A stretch of 64,000 nucleotides of DNA from NCBI GenBank assembly GCA_000711775.1, contig ARYC01000206.1, forward strand, positions 62,001 through 126,000, in the 5' to 3' direction. A program made the translations under genes and the position numbers. This document shows, one piece after another, positions 23,480 through 34,125 of this stretch (position 1 is its first letter; each line of letters begins with the position of its first letter). The DNA comes from Oxytricha trifallax (taxonomy: Eukaryota > Ciliophora > Spirotrichea > Sporadotrichida > Oxytrichidae). The notes beneath the pieces were generated by a model. The model saw only the letters and a list, made by a program, of their open reading frames with translations. It was not told the origin of the DNA and did no database searches.

Positions 23480-24430
23480 GTTTATTTTATTTTATATTTA
23501 TACTTAATTTAATTTAAATAAACTTCCAATAATAAAATGCAATAAGTGCTTTAATAGCCACACTTATTAAGTAAATTATTATGAAGACTTTCTTGTTAAA
23601 TTTGCATTTACATCTACAACGCTTCTAAGAATTGTTTTTTTTCTTAATATTAATTGAAAATTGTTAATCTTAACTCTGTTCATTTTAACTCAAATGGTCT
23701 ATTTAGTTGTAAATATTCATAATTTTTAATATTACATTTTAAAATAAAAATCAATCTTTTAAAGATATTTATTTATGAAACGAATATAATAAAATATTTT
23801 TATTAAAAAGTATTTTCTTCATAAAATAATATTAATCACTAAATAATATAATCATTTAATATTGAATTTTATAGATATTAATAGACAAATTTTACACTTC
23901 GATAGGTGATTTAATTTTTATATGTTAAAGTAAATATATTTTGACTAATTACTGAATAGGTTTTGAAGAATTTCTATCAATTTCCATACTTGTAATTTGA
24001 TTTGTAAATATCAGATATTGAAATGCACTGCATAATAAATGCTCCAATATAACCAACCAGCAAAGTGGGCCATCCCAAATCAAAATTTTTCAATTTGTGC
24101 AATATATTACCATTAATCACATTTTTAACAAATTTATTAATAATATAAGTAATAATTCATAATATAAAATTTTTTTAAAAATAAAATTAATCACATATGT
24201 TAAGATTGAGTAATTTAGGATGTAAATTTCAATGCCAATTAGTAATGTGAATAATATTACTGCCTAGATTTTCAAATACATTAATATAAATATATTTATA
24301 AAGTATGAATAAGTTATTTTTAAATTATAAATAGATGTCTAGAACTCTTGGAATTCCAATATAAAATTCAATCTCAGTTTGCTTAAGTAGTTCTAACCTT
24401 AATTAAGTTACAGTCATTTAAGGTATTTTT
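23480..24430 (-). pseudogene. membrane-protein gene or remnant, copy D
   Basis: Minus-strand segments in order: LRLELLKQTEIEFYIGIP (about 24400-24340), AVILFTLLIGIEIYILNYS (about 24260), GWPTLLVGYIGAFIMQCISI with DIYKSNYKYGN (24085-23970), and CKFNKKVFIIIYLISVAIKA (about 23570). The same four segments recur in the same order at 28400-25870 (copy C). The product would be a protein with at least three hydrophobic helices. Frame changes separate the pieces, so introns, IESs or decay are involved. I do not recognise the family. Confidence 0.4.
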
Positions 24431-25599
24431 TACAGAATAAAATACTAATTATTATATAAAATTATAAATTTTTCTGTATAATTATTTCAATTCATTAACC
24501 ATAAAATATTGTTAAATACGAAGATAATACACATTATTTTATTTTTTTGGGATATCGTTGCGCTATGGAGAAGCAAAGTCCCTAATTTTTTATTTATAAT
24601 TAGGTTTTAAATTGAAATTATTATGCTTATTAAAAGAAGAGTATTAATTGTAGTGTTTAAGCCGTAGTTTCGTAAGAAAAAGTTTAAATAAATTCAATTT
24701 TAAATTAATATAATGAAAATAATGTTTCTAATTAAAACAATTTATTCTGTGAAATTTGGGAGAAAAGTTTTTCATGAAAATGGAAATAATTTAAGCACAA
24801 ACCTTACATTACCAATATTAATTAAATAAAGTCAAAAAATAATGCAAATATCTTTTCTCGCAGATTGTTTCCAGATTTAAGTTGTAAATATATTTATTGA
24901 ATAGAAATTTTCACATTTTTCATTATATTATTTATAAAAATGTGAGTGAGGTGCATTATAGTCAAGTCAATTATTTTAATAACCTATTCTTAATTAAAAT
25001 CATAATTATAATAAGCTTTGAATCTATAAAAAAAATATCTCTTGAATCTATTGAATTTATGCCATAAAATATTTATGAAAAAATACAATATAAAATATAC
25101 ATTATAATATTAAAAATTATTAAATCACCTTAATCTTTAACTTTATATCTTTTTTGCAAAAATAATGATTAATCTTGTAAATATAATTACTAATTATTAT
25201 ATGCACTAAACTGATTTATTCAGAAAAAGAAAATACTACAATTTAGAGAAACAATAAACATTAAGTTTAACTATTCATTACCCGTGACTTTCATAATCTG
25301 ACTCACTTACTTACTTTTTGATTGCAGATAAAATTTAGGAGGATTTAGACTGCACAGAGTCTTAAGACTTCCCTTCTCAATTACTTATTATTTTATATTC
25401 ATATAATATAAAACAATATAAAAAACTATTTATTTCTCAAAATGTATAAAACATTCATATTATTTCATTACTAAAATTTAATTTATTTATGAAGTCATCA
25501 TTTTCATTATAAGAGAAAAATTTAGTATAAATGATATATTAATATTTGAGCATTAGTTAATTCAATCAATTATTTTACCAAAAATATAGCACATTAATG
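24431..25599. other. AT-rich DNA, no gene seen
   Basis: Low-complexity AT-rich sequence between copies D and C; no supported feature. Confidence 0.4.
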
Positions 25600-26200
25600 C
25601 TATTGTATACATTAAAGCCTCTACTTACACTGTATATATAAATTGATAAAAAGTAAACCATTTAATGGGATCCACATCTTAATATATCGTACTGTTAATT
25701 CGATTTTATTTTATATAAGTTGAATAAATATAATATTTCAAACATAAAAATATTATATTTAGACTTTCCGAGGTGCTCCAATTAATGTAAATATATGTAT
25801 TTAAAATTCTTCATATGTTAAAATATAACTAAATATATATATATATTTATATAAGACTTTTTTATAATCTCCAAAGTTAAATTGCAACAGCCGCTTTTAC
25901 AGTCACACTCAACGTGTATATTACAATAAATATTTTGTAGTCAAATTTACAGCACATGCAATTTTTCTTTGAATTGTTATTTTTCTTTCTTTTTTATTAA
26001 TATTTTTAATCTTAACTTTGATCATTTTCTTAATTTGATAGCGAACCAATTTACTAAAATACTTTTTTTTGCTATAATTTAATGAATTAAAGAACTATAT
26101 TATAATAGGTGTTTACAAAGGAAAACTAGGAGCTAATTAGTAACTAATATACTCATATATGTGTCATATAATGTAGCTTTTTATATTTAATGATATATGT

Positions 26201-27155
26201 TCCGCCCGAGACCCCCTCCCCCGCCCCTTCTTCACTCACTAAAATGCCCATTTCATACAAAATTTTGTACCTAGAGGGTCTAATCCATTTCCTTCTTGAC
26301 ATCTTGGCATCTTGGCATCTCGACATCATAAACCTTATTTAATATATAAAATTTCATAAAATTTTCAAAATTCTTTATTTCAATGTTAGTGCCTTATATG
26401 ATATAAATTTTATGATTTTATAAGTTTCACTATCTTTGTCAACCATTTTTACACTTTCTCAATAAAATATAAATTAAAAAAACTTTTCTATTGAATAATA
26501 TGAGAATTTTATTTCTAAATAAAATTTATATACTAAAATATACAAAATTTATTTTAACAATTCTTATCCATCCCTTAAATCACCTTCATTCGACATAATT
26601 CGAAGAAAAAATCTGATTAATTTTTTAATTTTTTAATTTTCGCTTTTTGTTTAACACATTTTTCATAATTTTTTATAAATTAGCGAAAATTAAAAAATTA
26701 AAAAATTAATCAGATTTTTTCTTCGAATTATGTCGAATGAAGGTGATTTAAGGGATGGATAAGAATTGTTAAAATAAATTTTGTATATTTTAGTATATAA
26801 ATTTTATTTAGAAATAATATTCACATATTATTTAATTGAAAAGTATTTTACATTAATATTTTATAGGGAAAGTGTAAAAATGGTCGAAAAAGATAGTTAA
26901 ACTTATAAAATCTTAAAATTTATATCATATAAGGCACTAACATTGAAATAAAGAATTTTGAAAATCTTATGAAATTTTATATATTAAATAAGGTTTATGA
27001 TGTCGAGATGCCAAGATGCCAAGATGTCAAGAAGGAAATGGATTAGACCCTCTAGGTACAAAATTTTGTATGAAATGGGCATTTTAGTGAGTGAAGAAGG
27101 GGCGGGGGAGGGGGTCTTGGTCGATTGGGAGGTGGGGGAGTGGATCTCGGGCGGA
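26201..27155. mobile_element. 955-bp foldback element with GC-rich ends
   Basis: A nearly perfect inverted repeat with arms of about 450 bp and a loop of about 50 bp around 26640-26700. The ends read TCCGCCCGAGA on the left and TCTCGGGCGGA on the right. The outermost part is GC-rich (CCCTCCCCCGCCCC) while the arms are AT-rich. The right end has about 30 extra bases, a partial duplication of the terminal GC block. No coding capacity is apparent; an open frame at 26997-27200 is just arm sequence. It interrupts copy C. The close match of the arms suggests recent origin or gene conversion. I could not identify a target duplication. Confidence 0.7.
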
Positions 27156-27483
27156 TCAAATATATATTTAAAAGTTCCAATTATTCTATTAAAGCATTAA
27201 ATTATCCCATTTAGTTTTTTAGGTATATAAGCTAAACTTCACTATATTTTCACTAATATTGATATTATAAATTCATAAAAATTAAATTATTTAACTAATT
27301 TCTAGCTTATTTGATGCTACTTTCTCTCTATTTCCATACTTGTAATTTGTCTTGTAAATATCGACTATTGAAATAAAAAGCATAATTGGCACAGCAATAT
27401 ACCCAATTATGAATTAAGGCCATCCAAAAAGATTAAGTGATTGAAAAATCTTTCCTTTCAGCGCATATTTATAGCTCATAAAA

Positions 27484-28138
27484 TAAAACCCAAAAAAGAA
27501 TATAAAAGAGAAATTAATTTCTGATAAGGGTGATATGTGAAATAATTCGGCTCATTTCAAAATAATAATTTTAATAATTAACAAGAAAAATCTTATCTTG
27601 AGAATTTGAATTTTTTACTAATTTTTTGTTGCAATTATCAATTTATTATCCCTTTAATTTATTTGCCGTGTGATTTCAATATTCGTTTTCAAGTTTCGAT
27701 TATGATTAAAACTATTAATCTAATTAAAACATTTATCTTTCCTCTCACAATTATATAATATTTTTTAAATATATTTTTACTTTAGATTTCTTCGAGGAAT
27801 TCCTTACCTCGCTTGAGCTATTCTCAAAGACGATTCCTCTTAATTTGAATGCTTTTCCACTCGTAAATTTTGTAAATCTTGATAAAAATGATAAATTGGA
27901 GGTGGAACTTATTATTTAGGATTTTTAAAGTGAAGAATAAGATTAAAATCAGATATAAGACACACAGGATAAGATGGAATACATTTTTATTCAATTTTAA
28001 TATATCAGAGTTCAAATCTCTATTGTTTGACTTTTTAAATATATTTTAAGTATTTCGATTGCTTATACTGCTATATCACTCCAATAATGAATTTAAAAAT
28101 TCATGATTATTCACATAAATTATACTCTTGGGGTTTTA
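27484..28138. mobile_element. possible non-autonomous relative of the GC-rich element
   Basis: The right end TACTCTTGGGGTTTTA (28123-28138) is identical over 16 bp to the right terminus of the 4786-13572 element. At 27484 the sequence TAAAACCCAAAAAAGAATA resembles the left terminus. Copy D lacks a block of about this size at the corresponding place. The interior is AT-rich and non-coding. This could be a deletion derivative or MITE; the left boundary is tentative and no target duplication was identified. Confidence 0.4.
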
Positions 28139-28712
28139 AGTTTTAAAATAGTCAAATTAAAATAAAATATCTGTAGGTGGAGTATGTAAAAATAAATGTC
28201 TCAACGCCAAGCATCAACAAAAATATTATCCCAACTATGATATTAAAATTATTAATAAGTTTGTGTTAAATCAATTTATCTATAATTAGGATATCAAGCA
28301 GTTTTGGAAATCCTAAATAAAATTGAATCTCAGTTCATTCAAGAAGTTCTAGCTTTTACTATGTTATCGTCATTTATGATTAATTTGTCATTATAAATAT
28401 CTTAAATCAATTTATTATTATTAAAGATATATTTATTTAATTTATTAGCTAAAAATTGATGCTTATAATGTATTAAGTTAATATTATATATATTAGGATT
28501 TAAAAGAAGTTTATTTAAAATTTAAGGATAATTTAAATGTAGTCAGATTTATAATTGCATATATTTTTATAGATAAAAAATATAAAATTCTAAAACTCAT
28601 TCAAATATTGATTTAATTAGTTTTATCTCTCATCAAAATTAAATGTTGTTCCGTAATTAAAAAAATAAATAAATATTTGTATTATAACATAGAATTATAT
28701 TTTTTATTATCA

Positions 28713-30685
28713 TCATTAATAAATAGTATTTGGTTCAAGTCCAATAGCACTTGTAGACACAATAAAAATAAAAAGATATATTATATTTTTTAATTTTTAT
28801 AATAATTATTGAATGATAGTGGTAACAATTTGCGCGAATGTAGATATAAGAAATACAACAAACATCCAATGATTGCGTTTTCCGATACAGTTATTTACCC
28901 ATGAGCAGTGATGATCAAAATCCAGCACGCATTAATTGCAAATATAGCAATGCTTACTTGTCTGAGTAATTAAGTTCTCACAGTATGGGCAGATGTGTTT
29001 AGGGTCGTATTTAGTCAATAAAGTTGAAAATTTTTGATTATAGGCTTGATTGTAGGATCGGGGAGAATTTTGACACTGTGAATTTTATCTATTGTTTTAA
29101 GTTTAGCCTGGATTGGTTAGACAAGTCAGTACGAAAAATATGAGGGAAAAAAGATAGAATATATCGATTGAGTAAGTAGAAGTTTCACTATCCACATCTA
29201 AAATAATGGTAAAGATTTGAAATAGAATTTACTTGGTAGAATAAATATCTAATAAATTAAAAATGTTAAGCCAGTAAGAATCAAGTAAAAGTTAAAATAT
29301 CTTCTTGATGGCCTCAATTTTTAGATTGGTTATTTCAACGTTCTCAATGAAAAGCAAGTTTTAGAATCTAGTCTCTATAAATATGAGTTTTATATAAAAT
29401 TAATACTTACCAATAAACTTTCTAGGCTATTAACAAATTTAGTTAGTTTTTTTCTCTTTACCCTTAATCCCTTTATCAAATCCTATGGAAATTTCCCATA
29501 AAAATCCTTAATATCTTTACTTGCCCCTTTCATTATAAGTTTAATAACTAAGTAGTCACTCTGGCTTTGTAAAGATTTTACTACAGCAATGTGTAGTGGA
29601 GTCTGCCCTGTTATATCTTAAGCATTAATATCTGCATTATTTGCAAGCAAATAAAGTATAGTAGTATAAGATTCATTCGCAATGGCTATATGCAAAGGTG
29701 TACTTTTTTAGTTGTTCACACAATTTAAATCCATCCCAAATTCTTTGAAAAGTATTATGGGATATGGTTGATTATTCATTGCTGCATAATGCAAAACATT
29801 CATTCCAAGGCTGTCTAGAGCTTTAACATCAGCACCTCGTTTGATCAAACTTTATATAAATTAGTGGTTTCCAAAAAAGCTTGCGAGATGCAGTGGACTA
29901 TAACCGAACTCATTTGCAGATTTTTGGTTTATCAGTTATATATTAAGCTGTTTTCTATGATCAAGATTTGACACGATATTATCCTAGACGAAGTAACAAA
30001 AATAATGTTAAACTTACTAAGTGGTTTAGAAAGATTTCGAAAATCTCGATTGACTCTGATTGAATGATTTGGTGAATAATGTTCAAACCGTGAGTGTTTT
30101 GTAAGTTCGTAATTTAGTTAAAGTGAGAAATCTTATGCAAGCACTACCTAAGAAAAATACATTAAAAATTAATTAAAGAAGGTAAATGTTTCTCTAAATG
30201 ATAATATCAAATATCTCCAATCCAACTTGAGTATCTTATATATTCGATTCTAAATTATCATTCATGCTCTTATTTTGAACTGACTAAAACACCAAGCTGT
30301 AAATCTACTAGTTTGAGTATCCTACTGAATATTGATTATTATTTAAGGTTTTCATTATATCTATTTGATAATGTCTGTCTAACTAAGGTAGTTTATCGCC
30401 TTATTTTTCAATATCTTTCACTTTATTATGATTTTGCTCATTTGTTTAGTTAATCACCACAATTCTATTTCTGCTTTGATCTTGAGTTGAGAGTGACTGA
30501 TTTGATATGTTTTTATCTGACTTTTTTATGTTTTGCAAATTTGAAAAACTATAATTATTTGATTCCTTGTTTTGCCTTATAATTTGACAATCCTTGAAAC
30601 TTTCATCGCTTGAATAATCGTCAGTAGATTGCTTCTCTGAGCTTAACAAAGGTTCATTTAGATTTTATTGAATATTCATGCTCAT
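28713..30685 (-). CDS. ankyrin-repeat DHHC palmitoyltransferase
   Basis: Minus strand, ATG 30683-30685 (second in-frame ATG 30679), likely stop 28713-28715, with several short introns. The N-terminal 150 residues are Ser/Asn/Gln-rich and probably cytosolic. Ankyrin repeats follow (about 29935-29520): [54 protein letters not shown] and [13 protein letters not shown]. Then come membrane segments ([38 protein letters not shown]) and the Cys-rich DHHC domain: [38 protein letters not shown]. This order (ANK, TM, TM, DHHC, TM) is that of Akr1/HIP14-type protein S-acyltransferases, which palmitoylate cysteines of membrane-associated proteins. All zinc ligands and the catalytic Cys are present. The C-terminus after DHHC is short. 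An intron between about 29220 and 29190 restores the TM2 frame. Confidence 0.85.
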
Positions 30686-31642
30686 TTCATATAATTAAAA
30701 CCACATTATTATATTAAGAATGGAAATAAGGCGTTAAGAATAAACAGATCAAGTTAAATTGCCAGAATATAAGTAATTAGAAAAATATATTTATTAAAAA
30801 TTATTATCTGATCAGAAATTAAAATTGATTCCAGCAATATTAAAAACATTAGTAGAATCATTAAACTTTATTACGAAAACCATCTCTACCAATTTAAATT
30901 AATTTTTGACCATCTCTAAAAATTTTAGCCAACAAGATAAAAATGTCCCATCAATCAACCACTAGTAAGTATTTTTATCATTATTTTCTTCATTTTCATC
31001 TATTTTTACCCTTATTATCATTCTTATTAGAATCATGGGTATTATTTAATAGTAGTATTCTAATTAAATTTATAAACTCATGGTAATTAATATTTTCTCT
31101 TATTTTTTCTTATTTTAGTATACATGCATGTATTTTAATAGTATTTTAATAAATTCTAAGATTTTCTACAAAATAATTAAATAACATTTTTTCGATTTAA
31201 TGAAGTAAAAAAGTGTAAAAATAAGTTCGAGATATATTTAATGGAAGTAAGTTTTTAATAAAATTATTTATATATCGATCAATAATATATTTATAATGCT
31301 AAGTATAGTTGTCATGTATGTATAAACTCTTTCAATCTTAATATTCTTAATAATAATTTCTGATTATATTTTTAATAAACTGTATAGGTTCTTGACTATT
31401 TAGTTTCATAACTACAATATTAATGTGCATTTAACACATATATATTTGTATTAAGTTTTTATATTATATTTAAATAATTATTTATCAAATAACTTCATTT
31501 CTATATAAGATTTTTAATTTGATGAGTAAAAAATCATCACATTTATATATTATATCTATTAATATATTTTATTTACATAATTTACTTAAATTTTTGATAA
31601 TTCTTATATAATGGAGCAAGTTACAATCTCCCTGTTTCATGT
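30686..31642. other. AT-rich intergenic DNA
   Basis: Separates the start of the palmitoyltransferase gene (-) from the end of the N/Q-rich gene (-). Very AT-rich; no coding-like frame seen. Confidence 0.45.
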
Positions 31643-32975
31643 TCACTCTGCAATATCCTAGATTTGAAGCTCAGCAGCAGTTTCAACAAGCTGATTATCA
31701 AGAGTAACATTTTATTGGTGTAGGTCCAAAAATTCAAGTTAATTTAATTTTCATTATTTTTTAAATAAATTATTAAATAGCTAAATTTATGCTAAGTTAC
31801 TGGCAGAAACCTGCGATGGATTACTAATAATCTTCATTAAAGTTGAAGCTTAAAATTGTTAATCATAAATTATATTAAATAACTTGCATGGTTCATGTAG
31901 GCTTCTGAGGGATCCTGGAGTTACAACTCGCCGCTCACTAAGCCAAACTCGTAAGTGGGATACTGGGCTTAAATGGGCATAGAATGCATGTTCAAGTAAG
32001 AGTTGTAGTAAAGTTTTCAATTTAAATATAACTTCAATGTTACTCAATTCATATAAATTTACTCAGGAGCTGAGTTAGAAAGGTTGAAGTGAGGAGTCTA
32101 TGCTTGCAAGTTGAGACGTGTTTGAGACTATATTTACATTTACTAAGTGTATAAATCATTAAACTGAATGTGAGAATTCGCATTTGCTTAATGATTTACA
32201 CTCTAATTATACCAGCTGAAGTTGTGTTGGTTTGCTGACTGGTTCTAAAAATTACTGGGGATGTTATGATTTTCGTAGTGTCCTGAGTGATCCATCTGGG
32301 AAGTGAAAGGGTGGAGCCTAGAGGAATAGGCTGTGGGAGAGGTTGTTTGAGAGAACGCAAACATGTAGTTGCTTTAGTTGTGGGAGTCGAGATCCTAGAG
32401 GCCAATATACATTTTATTCTAATTATAGTAATAAAATATAATGATCTTGTCTCTTTAAGACCAGATAATATCCCAACATTTTTAGAAGATCATTTTATTA
32501 AAAAAATAAATCTAATTATAAGGATTAGGAATGACATCTTGCGAATTGCAATCAGTCATTGTATCCTATGTGTTCAAATTTTAATTATTACTTTAACTTT
32601 GGGTTACTTCATTTACATTGTTAAGCCTCTTGAATCTCTCGTCCTTAACTATAGGGTTACATGTAGGTCTCTTAATGGGAGCCTTGAAATGACCAAACTT
32701 TGAAAATCCCATCAGCAAGTCTGGCTGGGTAAGAGTTAGTTTTATTTATTAATCAGAAACAAGTTGTACTTTATAAAATGCTAAAAAACATAAAAATTAG
32801 GAGAAAGAGTTGAGGTGCTCTGATTCAAATTATTTAATCTGAAATTATTGGTTTTATCTGGGCTCCATTAGGAAGATGTTGAAAATCCTAGTTGACTGGT
32901 TGGACAACTACTGATATCTTGATAGCGTTGCCTGCTCCTTGAAAAAATCTCACTCAATTCTTACTCAGCTTCCAT
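31643..32975 (-). CDS. hypothetical N/Q/S-rich protein
   Basis: Minus strand, ATG 32973-32975 (MEAEQELSEIFSRSRQRYQ), likely stop 31643-31645 (ETAAELQIQDIAE then TGA). About four introns are needed; clear ones have GTAACCC..ACATAG near 32590-32550 and a donor after SPNFY near 32790. Segments in order: PDLLMGFSKFGHFKAPIKRP, DTMTDCNSQDVIPNPYN, a long Asn/Gln/Ser/His-rich stretch (SYMFAFSQTTSPTAY-like, 32400-32050), and SMPIQAQYPTYEFGLVSGEL near 31980. No domain recognised; low-complexity composition is common in these ciliates. Plus-strand open frames at 31612-31790 and 32287-32703 are antisense to it. Intron placement in the last third is uncertain. Confidence 0.6.
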
Positions 32976-33375
32976 AATTGATCTTAGTTCGCTATTTTAC
33001 GAGTTATTCCTTAATTAATAGAGAAAATAAACATTTTTATGAAACTGAAATTGATTACATAAGTTGGTACACTTCATCAATATTATTTAAGTTATGAATC
33101 TAGGATGACTCGTCCTCATAACTCAAATTTTATTCAATTTAAAAGTTTAATTTTGGCATTTTTAGAAACTCTGCAAATTAAATGGAAGTCTCTTTTTAGC
33201 CACTCTAAAACATCTTGCTATCGACTTAACCACATAGATTATTTCAAATTAAAATCATGAATGAAAATGAATATTTTTGGATTTAAGACTAACAAATAAG
33301 TCTAAGCTTTTCTAAATTAAATTCAATCTAATCACATTTCATATAGTTAAAATTATTATATAGAATACTATTATT

Positions 33376-33625
33376 TTCGTTATATCGCAAGTTTCTTGCG
33401 GTTAAAGTCACTCACTGCTTCTTACATCTTCAGGGTTTGTGTACTCTTTTGGTAAAAATGAATATGGGTAGTTAGGTTAAACCTCAGCAAGCGATGACTT
33501 AAAAGAACCTACTATTATATTTCAATTACTTAATTTGAAGGTTTTCTCGATTTCATGCGGGTAGCATCACAATATAGTTATTGGAACATCTAGAGACACT
33601 CAGAAAGCAAAATAAAATTGTTTAT
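33376..33625 (+). CDS. RCC1-repeat segment, possible out-of-order MDS of the RCC1-TBC gene
   Basis: Encodes a typical RCC1 blade pair boundary: VSCGQSHSLLLTSSG, then FVYSFGKNEYGQLGQ, and later VFSISCGQHHNIVIGTSR. It has no start and is followed by AT-rich sequence. It would fit after the second blade of the gene starting at 34126: that exon stops being coding after the TTC codon at 34453-34455 (LLKF), and this segment can be entered at TTC 33376-33378 in the right phase (LLKF + VISQVSCGQ). That would place segment 2 of the gene upstream of segment 1 in the germline, a scrambled order. Alternatively it is a remnant of a neighbouring RCC1 gene. Confidence 0.55.
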
Positions 33626-34125
33626 TTAGAGGGCTTTAATAATAAATAGCGCGAAAAAATTAAAAAATAAATGAAATTTAATTGAAAATTCAATTCATAC
33701 AATAGTTATGCCAACTCATTAAAATTGAATCGAGACAAATTGAAAAAATAGATTATTAATGATTGAGGTTGAAAAATGATAACTTGTTTGATAAAGATAG
33801 TAATAAATATGAAAAACAATTTCCTAAATTCTAAAATAAAATTCTTATATTTGTAGGATATTGGAATTTAATTAAACTATTCATAGATATGTAAAAGTGC
33901 TAGCCGCTTTTTTTAATATCAGTTTCAGTTGTAGGATTGTAATAGATTTGAAAAAAAATTTATAAAATTATGAAGAGTATCAGAATCAATCATTTCGTCG
34001 AAATTCTCCGTTTATAACTAAAATTAAAATTAACTTGTTATTAGTTGCATTATCTCTTATCAAATTAAAAAAATACCCATTTTAACTTATTGATCATAAT
34101 TTTTCATAGTTTTTTGTTTTTGACT

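Larger units (their letters stand above)
25600..28400 (-). pseudogene. membrane-protein gene remnant, copy C, with insertions
   Basis: A tandem paralogue of copy D. Minus-strand segments are TEIQFYLGFPKLLDI (about 28330-28290, preceded by an in-frame TGA where copy D has CAA), IIFLLMLGVETFIFTYS (about 28230), GWPQFIIGYIAVPIMLFISI with DIYKTNYKYGN (27430-27320) and CKFDYKIFIVIYTLSVTVKA (about 25960). Compared with copy D it contains two extra blocks: the 955-bp palindrome (26201-27155) and a 655-bp block ending in a C4A4-type terminus (27484-28138). The TGA and the insertions suggest it is dead unless both blocks are excised. Confidence 0.4.

Noticed and set aside
26201..27155. Link between the 955-bp foldback here and the 955-bp IES at 41298
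   Set aside because: The equal length is a coincidence; tips and arms share no sequence that I can see.
26997..27200. 67-codon open frame as a gene
   Set aside because: It is one arm of the palindrome and has no coding-like composition.
32287..32703. 138-codon plus-strand open frame
   Set aside because: Antisense to exons and introns of the minus-strand N/Q-rich gene, whose exons have matching splice sites and ciliate composition.
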